Shown: positions 7,395-15,787, numbered from the stretch's first letter. The stretch: 23,523 nucleotides of DNA from DASPKO01 sp035628055 (GCA_035628055.1 DASPKO010000211.1:1-23523), one strand, 5' to 3'. Numbers and translations: made by a program. The notes: a model not told the origin generated them from the sequence alone.

Positions 7395-10300
7395 TCACCG
7401 CCCGTGCGGCGCCGAGGCCTGCGGCCGGCCCGGCAGCGGCGCCGGCGCGTTCGCCTCCCGGCCCTGTTTGGCGAGCTTCGCCCAGTGGGTCTCCGGGAAC
7501 CGCCTGCTCAGTTCATCGAACTGCGTGTTCGAATCGTGCGGCCTTCCCATCTCGGCGAGGCACCGCCCCGCCTCGTAGAGCGCCGCCGCGCTCCACTCGG
7601 GATAGTCAAAGAGCACGTCCGTCTTGAGCAGCTCGGCGACCGCCTGCTCGTGGTTCCCCTGGGCGTATAGGCACTCGCCGACCTGGAACTGCGCCCGCGC
7701 CGCGGTCGGGCCCTTGTGCCTCGCGACGACCTGGCGATACGCCTCCATCGCCGGCTCGTGTCTGCCGGCGTTCTCGCGAGCCCAGCCCAGCCCGAAGGTC
7801 GCCTGGAACCAGAGCTCGGACCGGGGGAAGTGCTCGCGGAATGTGGCGTACGCCTCCTCGCTCTTGTTCCACTCCTGGCACGCCGCCCACGCCTCGCCCA
7901 GGCGCAGGAGCGCGGCCGACCGCACGTCGTCCGCCCCCGCCGCCGCGGCGTGGGCGAACTCCTCCGCCGCCTCCCTCGCACGACCCGCGCCGAGCAGGCC
8001 TTCCCCGCGCAGCAACTGCGCCGCGGCGAGCAGGGCGCTCTTGGGATGCTTCTTGCCAAAGTCCTTGAGGACCTGCGCGGCCTCCGCGGGTTTGCCGAGG
8101 TGCAGCAGGCACGCGCCCCGGAGGTACGTCCCCCGCTCCTGCACCGTCCCGGCATCGCCCGCCTCGAGCTTCGCCGCCGCCAGCGCCCGATCGACCAGCT
8201 CCGCGGCCTCGGCGTGCCTGCCCGCCTTGCTTTCCATCTGGGCCAGGTCGAGAGCCGAGTACGCCTCCAGCCGCGGTGGCGCCCCTGCCAGCACGAGCCG
8301 GTACGACTCCCTCGCCTCGTCATCACGCCCGAGCGACCGCAAGGCCAGCGCCTTTTCGTAGCGCGCGCTGGCGAGCAGCCCGCCATCGAGCGAGGCGGGT
8401 TCACCGGCCCGCCCGAGTTCCGCGAGTGCCTCGGCGTGCCGGCCCTGCCGGTTGATCGCGATCGCGCGCCAGACGCGCGCCGGGGCCGCGTCGGGAGCGG
8501 CCTCGAGGGCGCGGTCGAGAGCCTCCTCCGCCTCGGCGTACTTGCCCGCCGCCAGCCAGGCCGAGCCGAGCCGCACCGAGTCATCGGCGGCTCCGGACGC
8601 GCCGAGCTGCGCGAGAATCCGCGCCGCATCTTCAGGCCTCGCCTGCCTGAGCGCGATCGCGGACAGGTGCCGCAGCGCATGGGCGACGAGCTCCGCGTCG
8701 GCGGCGTGGTCCGCGGCGACCTCCTCCAGCGCGGCGCGTGCCTCGTCGAGCCGGTTCAGCTCGACCAGCGATTGGCCGCGCTCGAACCGCGCTTGCGGCG
8801 CCTGCTTCGACCCGGGCGCCGCGGCGATCAGCCGATCGAACAGTGCGATCGCCTCCTCGGAGCGGCCCTGCCGCTGGATGCAGATCCCGTGCCGCAGCAT
8901 CGCGTCGCGCCGCTCGTCTTCCGAGGCGTTCCCAGCGTCCGTCGCGAGCTCCGCGAACCATCGCTCGCCCTGCGCCCAGTCCTGCGCCGCGAGGCACCGA
9001 TCGGCGAGTGTTGTCATGGCGGCACGGCGCAGCGCGGGATCACGCGTCGCCCCGTCACCCGGCTGGGCGAGCAGCGCCTCGAGCACCGCGCCCGCCTCGC
9101 CCTCGCGGTCGAGCCTGCTCAGGCAGAGCCCCCGGCGGATGCCGGCCCGCCACGCGTGATCGCTGGAGGCATGCTGCGCGAGGAAGCTCTCGTAGGCCGC
9201 CAGAGCCTCGCCCGCGCGGCCGGCGGCGTAGTGATTCTCCCCGATGAGCAGAGCGAGGAGCTCGGGTTGCCGCGGGCCGGGCTCGGCATGGCGGAGACGA
9301 TCGCAGAGCTCGAGGCTGTCATCGAACCTGCCGGCACGATGGGCGCACCACGCCTCCGCGGCCAGCGCCTCGGTCGCCAGCTCGTGCGTGCCGTACTTCG
9401 CACGCCACTGCCGCCACGCTTCGAGAGCGTCGTCGTCCCTGCCCGCGAGCGCGAGCGCGCCGGCCCGCTCGAAGAGCATGTCGGGGACGAGATCGCTCTG
9501 CGCGTGCCGCGTCGCGGCCTCGGCGAGCCTCTCCGCCGCGTGCGCGTGCCGGCCCAGCGCCACCTGGGCCCGGCCGAGCGAGAGCGCCGCCTCGGCCCGG
9601 AGCGGAGGGACCGCCCGCTCCTCGAGCTCGGCGAACACCTGGGACGCCGGCTCGGCCCGCCCCTGGTCGAGCAGGAGCTTTCCCTGCTCCAGGGCGATCC
9701 GGTCCGCCAGTTCACCCGTCACCGGAGGGTCCGTGGCATCCTTCAGTGCCTGCTCGGCCCTGCCAAAGTCTCGCTGGGCGCGGGCTGCCCGAGCCAGGCC
9801 GAGAAAGGCCTCGGCCCGGACCGCCCCTGTGCCCGTCTCCGTGGCGCTCTCGTAGAGGCGGAGGGCGGCCGGCAGGTCCTTGAGCCTGTGCCGGCACTGC
9901 GCCTCGATGAGCGCCGCGTTGGCGGCGTAGGCGCCCTGGGGCGCACGCTGGCGAAGTCGGCCGGCCCGGCCGGCGGCCGCCTCATACTCCTCGAGGGCCA
10001 CCTGCGACAGAGCGCCGAAGAGCTCGGCCCGCTCGAGCGACGGGCTGCTGGGCCACCTGGAAGCCACGTCGGCCAGGGCCCGCGCCGCCTCCTGGAACGA
10101 GCCGAGCCGGTAGAGCGACTCGCCCAGCATCGCCATGGCACGGTCCGGCTGGGCGAACGAGGTGAAGCCGGGACTCTCGACGAGCCGTGTGAGCGATGCG
10201 GCGGCGCCCGCATCGTCCCCGAGAGCCGCCGCGCACTGGGCGTGCAGGAGGAGCGCATCGGCGCCGAACTCGAAGGCGTCCGCCGCCAGCACCGGCCCGA

Positions 10301-10574
10301 GCTCCCTGGAGGCCTCGGCGTGCTTCCCTTGTCGCACCAGACAGACCGCCAGCGCGTACCGGGCGTTGGTCGCCTCCGCACCTTCCGGGTGATCGCGGAG
10401 GTACGCCCGCAGCTCGGGGGCCGCCAGGTCGTGAAGCCCCTTGTTCAGAAGCCCGATCCCCGCGCGGTAGGCCCGGTCATCCTCCGGCTGCGCGCGCGCC
10501 CGTGGCCCGGCGCCCAGCAGCCCCGCGGTGAGCGCCAGCACGCAGATGGTTCGACGTGATGCTGTCCCGCGCAT
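7395..10574 (-). CDS. exported giant TPR protein with CpoB-like C-terminal repeats
   Basis: A 1059-residue protein with a signal peptide (RTICVLALTAGLLGAG, cleavage probably after ARA near residue 28) followed by tetratricopeptide-type repeats along essentially the whole chain, rich in A-x-x-x-L-G-x-A-x-x-A-x-G-R/D-x-x-E-A. The C-terminal repeats (GECLYAQGNHEQAVAELL, then AGRCLAEMGRPHDSNTQFDELSRRFPETHWAKLA, broken here into two helix pairs) resemble CpoB/YbgF, the TPR partner of the Tol system. The protein should lie outside the cytoplasm and act as a scaffold. The ATG at 10574 has GGAGAGAG immediately upstream and gives a clean signal peptide; the in-frame upstream extension to 10667 is Arg-rich and unlike an export signal. 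It is the first gene of the four-gene operon and its TGA overlaps a possible GTG start of exbB. Confidence 0.87.
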   Translation of the reverse strand: MRGTASRRTICVLALTAGLLGAGPRARAQPEDDRAYRAGIGLLNKGLHDLAAPELRAYLRDHPEGAEATNARYALAVCLVRQGKHAEASRELGPVLAADAFEFGADALLLHAQCAAALGDDAGAAASLTRLVESPGFTSFAQPDRAMAMLGESLYRLGSFQEAARALADVASRWPSSPSLERAELFGALSQVALEEYEAAAGRAGRLRQRAPQGAYAANAALIEAQCRHRLKDLPAALRLYESATETGTGAVRAEAFLGLARAARAQRDFGRAEQALKDATDPPVTGELADRIALEQGKLLLDQGRAEPASQVFAELEERAVPPLRAEAALSLGRAQVALGRHAHAAERLAEAATRHAQSDLVPDMLFERAGALALAGRDDDALEAWRQWRAKYGTHELATEALAAEAWCAHRAGRFDDSLELCDRLRHAEPGPRQPELLALLIGENHYAAGRAGEALAAYESFLAQHASSDHAWRAGIRRGLCLSRLDREGEAGAVLEALLAQPGDGATRDPALRRAAMTTLADRCLAAQDWAQGERWFAELATDAGNASEDERRDAMLRHGICIQRQGRSEEAIALFDRLIAAAPGSKQAPQARFERGQSLVELNRLDEARAALEEVAADHAADAELVAHALRHLSAIALRQARPEDAARILAQLGASGAADDSVRLGSAWLAAGKYAEAEEALDRALEAAPDAAPARVWRAIAINRQGRHAEALAELGRAGEPASLDGGLLASARYEKALALRSLGRDDEARESYRLVLAGAPPRLEAYSALDLAQMESKAGRHAEAAELVDRALAAAKLEAGDAGTVQERGTYLRGACLLHLGKPAEAAQVLKDFGKKHPKSALLAAAQLLRGEGLLGAGRAREAAEEFAHAAAAGADDVRSAALLRLGEAWAACQEWNKSEEAYATFREHFPRSELWFQATFGLGWARENAGRHEPAMEAYRQVVARHKGPTAARAQFQVGECLYAQGNHEQAVAELLKTDVLFDYPEWSAAALYEAGRCLAEMGRPHDSNTQFDELSRRFPETHWAKLAKQGREANAPAPLPGRPQASAPHGR

Positions 10575-10809
10575 GAACTCTCTCCGTGCGCGCCGGCGAG
10601 GCCGGCCGCGCAGCGAAAGCCTCGCCGCGAGGCGTCGCCTGCTTGACCCGATCCCAAGTCCGTGCAAGCCGCGCCCGTGCCGTCAGGCCTCGGACGCGGG
10701 AGTAACACACCCCCTCACACCTCGGATTCATTCAGCGGGTCGGCTCGGCGCGCGGACGGCATGGCTGCGCACCCCGGGCGGGAACACCCTCGAGGACGCC
10801 GCCCCGGCC

Positions 10810-13065
10810 TCAGCGCTCGTCCGACGGCTGCGCGCTCGCGCCGCGCCGGCGCTCCAGCTCATGCGTCCGACGCTCGATCTCCTCGAGCTGGCGCTCGAAC
10901 TCGATGAGGCGCTGCTCCATCGACTTGGCATCGGCGGCGCGGGCGTTGCGCTCCGGCACCAGCTCACGGAGCTGCGAGGCCCAGGCCCGCGCCCGCTCAC
11001 CCTCGCCGCGGGCCCGGTCGGCCTCGGCCCGAACCCGCTCGCGGACCTCGCCGGCGGCCAGCTCCTGGACCGCCAGCGCCCGGGCGCGTCCCAGGTCGGC
11101 GCCCGGGACGGCACGGGTGTAGAGCTCCGCGGTCAGCGGCATCCCGGCAGCGAGCCGCGCCCCCCCGCCGACGATCTTGACAAAGTCCGCGAAGACCCGG
11201 TGCTCGCTCTCGGTCCCCCAGATGAGGATGTGGTCGTCCTCGAGCTGGACCAGGATGGGGACATCGTCCCGGCTCATCAGCCCGTAGAAGGCGTGCAGCT
11301 TGCCCTCCGGCAGGTCATACTCGCGCGGCTCGCGACCCTCCTTCAGGGCTTCGAGATCAACCCCCGCCCCGAACGCGGGCGCGGGCGCCACGCCGGCGAG
11401 CGGGGCCTGGGCGGGGCGCGGCGGGGCCGGGGGCTTCGGCGCCTTGGGGGGCTTTGGCGCACGCGGCGCCACGGGAGCCTGGCCGGAGGTGGCCCCGGGC
11501 TGACGCTGCCTCATGGCCTCGAGGGCCGGCGCCTCGCCGTAGAACTCCACGTCCTCTTGCCCCGACTTGACCTTCTTGGCCTTGGCAGCCGCGGGGGTGG
11601 TCTCGTTGCACGTGCCGGACTCCTTGTCGGGCGGGCAGGCGAGGCTGGGCATGACGAACATGCCGATCGCCGCGATCAACGTCGCCGCGCAGCACCCGAA
11701 CACCGACGTCCTCGGAGCCGCATTCTGTGTCATCACCATGGTGATTCTCCTTGCCAGTCGTTTGGCTGAACTGGGCGCCACCCCGAGCCAGGGCCCGCCC
11801 GTTCCCGCGCGGGAACTCAGGTATGACTTGGTTACGACCAACGCCGACGCGTACGCCGTTCGGCTCGACGGGAACAGGCTGGTGACCCAGGCGTCGCAGC
11901 TGGCCTCGGCGGCATCGTGCAGCCGGCGCCGGGCCCACCACACCAGGGGGTGCCACCAGTAGACCGCGCCGACGAGCGTCTCGAGCCAGCAGAGCACGTG
12001 GTCCCATCGCTTCACGTGCGCCAGCTCGTGCATCAGCACGGCACGGCGCGAGTCCGCGTCGAGCGACCGCCACAGCGCCGCGGGGACCACGACCCTCGGG
12101 CTCGGACCGCACCACACCATCGGCGAGACCGCCCGCCCAACAAAGACCGCCCGGGGGATCCGCGACAGCCCGAGCGCGGCACTTAACTCGCGGACCATCG
12201 CCTGGACCTCGGCGCCCGCAGGCTCAGCCCGGCGGATCCAGCACCACGCAGCCAGCGTGCGCCACAGGCTCAGCACGATCAGCAGGATCGCCCCGCCGAG
12301 CCAGATCGTCGCGGGCAGGGGCGGCAACGCGGCGACCGCGTCCCGCACCCCAACCGCGTGCTTGACCCAGTCGTCGACCTCGCTCATCGGCGAGCCGCGC
12401 GGCGCCGTCGGAGCAGACGCACCGGCGGTCGGCCGCGGTGCCCCACCGGACGGGGCCTCCGATGTCCCGCGTAGCGAGGTAGACGCCACCACCGGCAGAT
12501 CGAGGCCTCCTGCGCGCGGGGCGCCCGGGTCCGGCGCGGGCTCATGGTTCGGGGCGCCATCACGAGGCCGGGCGGCGACCGAGGGAAGCTGATAGGCGAG
12601 CCACGGCACGAGATGGGAGATCGGTGAGAACGAGGCGGCGCCGCTCGCTGTCGGCGGGGCGGGCCGGGCCGGGGCCGCGAGAACAACGGCAGGCGAGGCC
12701 GCGCCGGCGAGGGGCGCCGAGGTCGGAAACGCCTCGCGCACCGGGGACGCGGGCGGGGCCGGGGTTGTGGGGACAGACTCGGCGGCGGGCGCGGGCCCGG
12801 ATGCTGTCGCGACCGGGGCTGCCCCGGGCGACCTGGCCACGACGAGCCGGTCGGTCCTGAACCACTCCGGCCTCCAGATCCACGTCCCGATCGCGGGCGT
12901 GACGAACGACGCGAGCACGACGAGCCACAGCATGTGCCGGGTCGCCGGGCGGAGGCTCTTCCAGCGGCACATGCCGCCGACGATCAGCGCCAGGGGCGTC
13001 GCCGCCAGGGCGCCGACCCAGAGCAGCGCCGTGATCTCCGAGAGAAGCTGGCCTGTCCCCATCAT
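10810..13065 (-). CDS. M56-family (BlaR1-like) membrane metallopeptidase without beta-lactam sensor
   Basis: A 751-residue protein with transmembrane helices near residues 8-33, 43-66, 253-276 and 451-475. The zinc-protease motif H346-E-L-A-H350 and a downstream Glu (E387 in DAAEASCDAW), preceded by WWHPLVWW, are the M56/BlaR1 signature. Residues 70-250, between helices two and three, are an Ala/Pro-rich insert. BlaR1 ends in a penicillin-binding sensor; here the C-terminal part instead has Pro/Ala linkers, a small domain around YDLPEGKLHAFYGLM and DDVPILVQ, and a predicted coiled coil (about 680-740, heptad-like L/E/R pattern). The family role is to sense an envelope signal and cleave a BlaI-type repressor. 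Its partner blaI is 70 bases upstream on the same strand. The ligand is unknown. The start may be either of two adjacent ATG codons. Confidence 0.88.
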   Translation of the reverse strand: MMGTGQLLSEITALLWVGALAATPLALIVGGMCRWKSLRPATRHMLWLVVLASFVTPAIGTWIWRPEWFRTDRLVVARSPGAAPVATASGPAPAAESVPTTPAPPASPVREAFPTSAPLAGAASPAVVLAAPARPAPPTASGAASFSPISHLVPWLAYQLPSVAARPRDGAPNHEPAPDPGAPRAGGLDLPVVASTSLRGTSEAPSGGAPRPTAGASAPTAPRGSPMSEVDDWVKHAVGVRDAVAALPPLPATIWLGGAILLIVLSLWRTLAAWCWIRRAEPAGAEVQAMVRELSAALGLSRIPRAVFVGRAVSPMVWCGPSPRVVVPAALWRSLDADSRRAVLMHELAHVKRWDHVLCWLETLVGAVYWWHPLVWWARRRLHDAAEASCDAWVTSLFPSSRTAYASALVVTKSYLSSRAGTGGPWLGVAPSSAKRLARRITMVMTQNAAPRTSVFGCCAATLIAAIGMFVMPSLACPPDKESGTCNETTPAAAKAKKVKSGQEDVEFYGEAPALEAMRQRQPGATSGQAPVAPRAPKPPKAPKPPAPPRPAQAPLAGVAPAPAFGAGVDLEALKEGREPREYDLPEGKLHAFYGLMSRDDVPILVQLEDDHILIWGTESEHRVFADFVKIVGGGARLAAGMPLTAELYTRAVPGADLGRARALAVQELAAGEVRERVRAEADRARGEGERARAWASQLRELVPERNARAADAKSMEQRLIEFERQLEEIERRTHELERRRGASAQPSDER

Positions 13066-13134
13066 CGCGCTCCGGTCCGAGCCGATCAGGTTCCTTCTCG
13101 CCCCCGCCCCCCCGTCCCCCCACCGTGCCGGCGT

Positions 13135-13539
13135 CTATCCCTTGTTCCGCCCCTTGTTCCGCGCGTCAAGGTCGTCAATCAGTTTGCGGAGCTGGGCGAT
13201 CTCTTCTGGGGAGAAACGTTCGTTCTCGATCAGGTGCAGAAGCATCGGCGCCGCGGCGCCGTCATACAACTGGTTGACCAGGGTGCGGATGCGGGACGCG
13301 CTCACGCTCTCCCTGGAGATCCTGGCCCGGTAGACGAAGGCCGTGTCGCGCTTGTCGCTCGCGACCACGCCCTTCTGCTCGAGGCGCGTGAGAAAGGTCT
13401 GCACCGTCGTGTACGCGACGGTCTTCCCGAGCTCGTGCAGCCGGTTCATGACCTCTCTCACCGCCAGCGGCCCCCCATCCCACAGGACGCGCATGACCGC
13501 CAGCTCCGCCTCGCCGAGCTCGACGGAGCGCTTGGTCAT
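13135..13539 (-). CDS. BlaI/MecI/CopY-family transcriptional repressor
   Basis: A 134-residue winged-helix protein. ELGEAELAVMRVLWDGGPLAVREVMNRL is the canonical opening of the family (shown here as one helix pair), followed by the recognition helix region AYTTVQTFLTRLEQKGVV and the wing KRDTAFVYRA. The C-terminal 60 residues form the dimerisation helices that M56 proteases cleave in BlaI. It is first in a two-gene unit with the M56 protease. I prefer ATG 13539 because homologues begin a few residues before the E-L-x-E-A-E-L motif; ATG 13569 is in frame and only a few bases from the predicted transcription start, so a near-leaderless longer form is possible. Autoregulation through the dyad and repeats at 13560-13588 is likely. 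Confidence 0.9.
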   Translation of the reverse strand: MTKRSVELGEAELAVMRVLWDGGPLAVREVMNRLHELGKTVAYTTVQTFLTRLEQKGVVASDKRDTAFVYRARISRESVSASRIRTLVNQLYDGAAAPMLLHLIENERFSPEEIAQLRKLIDDLDARNKGRNKG

Positions 13540-13559
13540 CGCCTGGTCTCGCCGGGGCC

Positions 13560-13588
13560 TACTACCCATGTCGTTGACACCATACTAC
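13560..13588. promoter_or_regulatory. probable BlaI operator
   Basis: Two direct TACTAC repeats (13560-13565 and 13583-13588) lie 23 bases apart and flank a short dyad TGTC-GTT-GACA (13569-13579). The element covers the -10 box and the predicted transcription start of blaI, where repressor binding would block initiation. The pattern differs from the staphylococcal TACA/TGTA operator, so its assignment to this BlaI rests on position. Confidence 0.5.
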
Positions 13589-13607
13589 GCGCGTCGGAGG
13601 CTGTCAA
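13579..13607 (-). promoter_or_regulatory. sigma70-type promoter of blaI-M56
   Basis: On the minus strand a perfect -35 TTGACA (13602-13607) is followed by a 17-base spacer and a -10 TATGGT (13579-13584). It stands out as an AT-richer island in very GC-rich surroundings. Transcription would begin near 13572, only a few bases before the ATG at 13569. Confidence 0.8.
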
Positions 13608-13870
13608 TCCCCACATGCCGGAATTCCCGGGGGCCCCGCCCCGAGGGCGACCCGGACGTCCGCTGAGGGCGGTCGAGCCCGGCCGGAGCCCATCGGCCTT
13701 TCGGAAACATCCACGCGGGCCGTGCCCGCCGAGCCAAGCCGCGGCGACGCCAGGATCGCGGATGCCATCGGCGCGTGCCGTGCGGCAGCGCCCGCCGCCT
13801 GCCCCGACCCGGGCCGGAGCGGCGCACGGGCGCCAGGACTAGGCTCGGAAGCGTGCGGCCGCTCTTGGCC

Positions 13871-13909
13871 CCGGACGAGTGGCGGTACCCGGTCAGGACG
13901 AGACGGCAC
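13871..13909 (+). ncRNA. guanidine-III riboswitch aptamer
   Basis: The segment reproduces the conserved core of the guanidine-III class as I remember it from the Thermobifida fusca aptamer: CCGGACGAG at the 5' side, then TACCCGGTCAGGACGAGACGG at the 3' side (given here as two overlapping conserved blocks). The 5' CCGG (13871-13874) can pair with CCGG at 13889-13892 to make the pseudoknot. The variable stem GTGGCGGT/ACGGCAC pairs imperfectly, with a bulged G and one G-G mismatch. It lies 17 bases before the gdx ATG and so would control translation or early transcription of the guanidinium exporter. GGGAA at 13914-13918 is the only Shine-Dalgarno-like sequence between aptamer and start. A weak -10 (TAGGCT, 13840-13845) precedes it. 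Confidence 0.87.
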
Positions 13910-13926
13910 GACCGGGAACCACCTCC

Positions 13927-14268
13927 ATGGCCTGGATCATCCTCGTTGTCGCCGGCCTGTTCGAAGTCGGATGGGCCGTCGGACTGAAGTACACGCACGG
14001 GTTCACGCGCCTGTGGCCGAGCGTCTTCACGGCGGCCGCGATCGTGATCAGCATGTACCTTCTCGCCATCGCTTCCCGGACGCTCCCCATCGGCACGGCG
14101 TACGCGGTGTGGGTCGGCATCGGCGCGGTCGGCGCCGCGACGCTCGGCATGGCGCTGCTCGACGAGCCGGTGACCAGCGGGCGGGTTTTCTTCCTGTGCC
14201 TGCTGCTGGTCTCCATCATCGGGCTCAAGCTCACCGCGCCGGCGGCCGCCCCGCAGGCTTCGCCATGA
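13927..14268 (+). CDS. gdx: guanidinium exporter of the SMR family (Gdx/SugE)
   Basis: A 113-residue four-helix small multidrug resistance protein. The opening MAWIILVVAGLFEVGWAVG and the KYTHGFTRLWPS that follows match E. coli SugE/Gdx closely, including Glu13, the residue that binds guanidinium and protons. The signature GTAYAVWVGIGAVGAA in helix three is that of the Gdx subtype. It works as a dual-topology dimer in the inner membrane, exchanging guanidinium for protons. The start at 13927 is favoured because the in-frame ATG at 13879 lies inside the riboswitch aptamer. The riboswitch directly upstream independently supports guanidinium as the substrate rather than quaternary ammonium drugs. 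It is a single-gene unit, divergent from blaI. Confidence 0.94.
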   Translation: MAWIILVVAGLFEVGWAVGLKYTHGFTRLWPSVFTAAAIVISMYLLAIASRTLPIGTAYAVWVGIGAVGAATLGMALLDEPVTSGRVFFLCLLLVSIIGLKLTAPAAAPQASP

Positions 14269-14713
14269 CCTCTTTCTTGCGGGCTGAGCGCTTGTGCATC
14301 GTCGTCACCCCGGACCAGAGACGAAGCGCGAAACTCGCTCCGCCAGAACCCGGAGGCCATCACGGGAATGAGCGGGAAGACAGGGCGCACACGCGTTGGC
14401 GTATTCGACGGCGACACCCGCAAGTCGTCCTCGCGCTCGGGCTTCAGGCGCACCTCGCGCGAGCTCGCCGGGGCGGCTCTGCGTGCCAGACCCGCCCCCG
14501 GAGCCTGGGTCGAGCCTGGGCGAGGCACGCAACGTGAAAGCCGTCCGACGGCGTCGGGCCGCGAGTGCCGGGCCCGGCAGGAGGAACGGCCCGAGTCCCA
14601 ACCCAGCGAGGCATCCCCGGTCATGCCCTGAATCCTGCGGGAATCAATAGAATGACGCCGACGATCATTCGCATCGTGGCGGGGCACCACCCGCCCGCAC
14701 GCAGGAGACCGGC
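14269..14713. other. 445-base stretch with no supported gene
   Basis: Open frames exist on both strands, but none has a Shine-Dalgarno, a recognisable domain or a non-Arg/Pro-biased composition. A TAGAAT hexamer at 14648-14653 (+) is a possible -10 for the membrane protein at 14714, with no convincing -35. No clear terminator follows gdx. Confidence 0.6.
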
Positions 14714-15364
14714 ATGGACTTTCTCACCCACCTCTGGCTGCCCATCCTCCTCTCGGGCGTCGGCGTCTGGATCGCCAGCGCGCTCGCCTGGATGGCCATC
14801 GGACACCATAAGAAGGACCGCGAGGCCATCCCCAGCGAGCGGGAGTTCATGGACACCATCACCCGCCTGAACATCCGCCCGGGCAACTACGGCTTCCCAG
14901 ACTTCTGCCAGCACGGCAAGCTCTCCCCCGAAGAACGCAAGAAGGCCATGAAGGCCCTGTACGACACGCACCCGCAGGGCCTGCTGCGCGTCTGGGCCCC
15001 GACGAACATGGGTGCCAACATGCTCATCACGTTCCTCTTCTATCTCGTCACCAGCGCCGTCATCGCCTACCTCGGCTGGGCCGCGCTGCCGCACGGGGGA
15101 AGCGTCGCGCTGGGCGCCGGCCCCGGTATCACCGGAGCGGAAGGCGTCAGGGGTGTCACGGGCGCCGGCGGCGCGGGGAATGCCATGTTCTGGAAGGTCT
15201 TCCAGGTGCTGGGGACGGCCGGCATCCTGGCCTACTGCTTCGCCAGCTTCCCGGGCGACCTGTGGTTCCAGAAGAAACGCCGCGCGATGGTGATGGACTG
15301 GATCGACGGGATCGTCTTCGGCCTGATCACGGGCGCGATCTTCGCGTGGCTGTGGCCACGCTGA
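14714..15364 (+). CDS. unidentified four-helix membrane protein
   Basis: This 216-residue protein is not one I can name. It has hydrophobic helices near residues 8-28, 102-124, 158-178 and 196-214. Between helices one and two lies a charged segment (about 30-95) containing REFMDTITRLNIRPGNYGFP and SPEERKKAMKALYD, and between two and three a Gly-rich loop (about 128-157). Helix three ends at FPGDLWFQKKRR, a basic turn that should face the cytoplasm. Proteins of this length and layout with the NYGFPD motif occur as uncharacterised membrane proteins in several phyla. The start is fixed by AGGAG at 14703-14707. It appears to be monocistronic. Confidence 0.85.
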   Translation: MDFLTHLWLPILLSGVGVWIASALAWMAIGHHKKDREAIPSEREFMDTITRLNIRPGNYGFPDFCQHGKLSPEERKKAMKALYDTHPQGLLRVWAPTNMGANMLITFLFYLVTSAVIAYLGWAALPHGGSVALGAGPGITGAEGVRGVTGAGGAGNAMFWKVFQVLGTAGILAYCFASFPGDLWFQKKRRAMVMDWIDGIVFGLITGAIFAWLWPR

Positions 15365-15484
15365 CCAACTCGGTCAATGCAGTTCCGCATGCCGTTCAAC
15401 AGGAACCAGCGATGTCGGACCGCACGACGCTCGGCAGGCGAGGCGGGTCTCACCACAGGGACACGGAAAAGGCCATGAACGCAA

Positions 15485-15510
15485 ACGGTCCCGGCACTTG
15501 CCGGGGCCGT
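15485..15510 (-). terminator. probable terminator of tRNA-Pro
   Basis: An 11-bp stem (ACGGTCCCGGC with GCCGGGGCCGT, one G-T pair) closes a four-base loop. On the minus strand it is followed by TTTGCGTT, 14 bases beyond the tRNA 3' end, so it could end the tRNA transcript. Confidence 0.6.
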
Positions 15511-15523
15511 CGAGTCTGAAAAG

Positions 15524-15597
15524 TCGGGGTGAGAGGATTTGAACCTCCGACCTTCTCGTCCCGAACGAGACGCGCTACCAAGCTGCGCTACACCCCG
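15524..15597 (-). tRNA. tRNA-Pro (anticodon CGG)
   Basis: The 74-base minus-strand sequence folds into a full cloverleaf. The acceptor stem is CGGGGTG/CACCCCG with discriminator A, the D stem is GCGC/GCGC, and the anticodon stem TCTCG/CGAGA closes the loop TTCGGGA with anticodon CGG. The T arm GGAGG/CCTCT has loop TTCAAAT. The C1-G72 pair and A73 are proline identity elements. No CCA is encoded. Confidence 0.97.
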
Positions 15598-15787
15598 GTG
15601 ATCTCCAACGCCGTCGTGGACGGATCGTAGGCGCGCACGGGCCCGAAGCCAGCCTGAGCCCGGCGAGTCCCGGAACGCCGGGCGGCCCGCATCGGCCTCC
15701 AGACGGGCCAAGCCTGGCGCCGCGGCTGGTGCGGTGTGCGAAGGGCCGCCTGCTGGGATACATCGCCCCCACTGCTCGGTAGCCACG

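Noticed and set aside
10619..10633. GCCTCG-CCG-CGAGGC hairpin followed on the minus strand by TTT, upstream of the TPR gene
   Set aside because: The stem is short and the T run is only three bases; an attenuator is possible but not supported.
10810..13539. A beta-lactam resistance locus (blaR1-blaI)
   Set aside because: There is no penicillin-binding sensor domain in the M56 protein and no beta-lactamase gene in the window.
13627..13870. Guanidine-I (ykkC) riboswitch before gdx
   Set aside because: The CTAGG-like stretch at 13838-13843 lacks the rest of the ykkC consensus; the guanidine-III core immediately downstream explains the regulation.
14305..14631. Overlapping open frames on both strands between gdx and the membrane protein gene
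   Set aside because: They are Arg/Pro/Ser-rich, have no Shine-Dalgarno or domain, and look like chance frames in GC-rich DNA.
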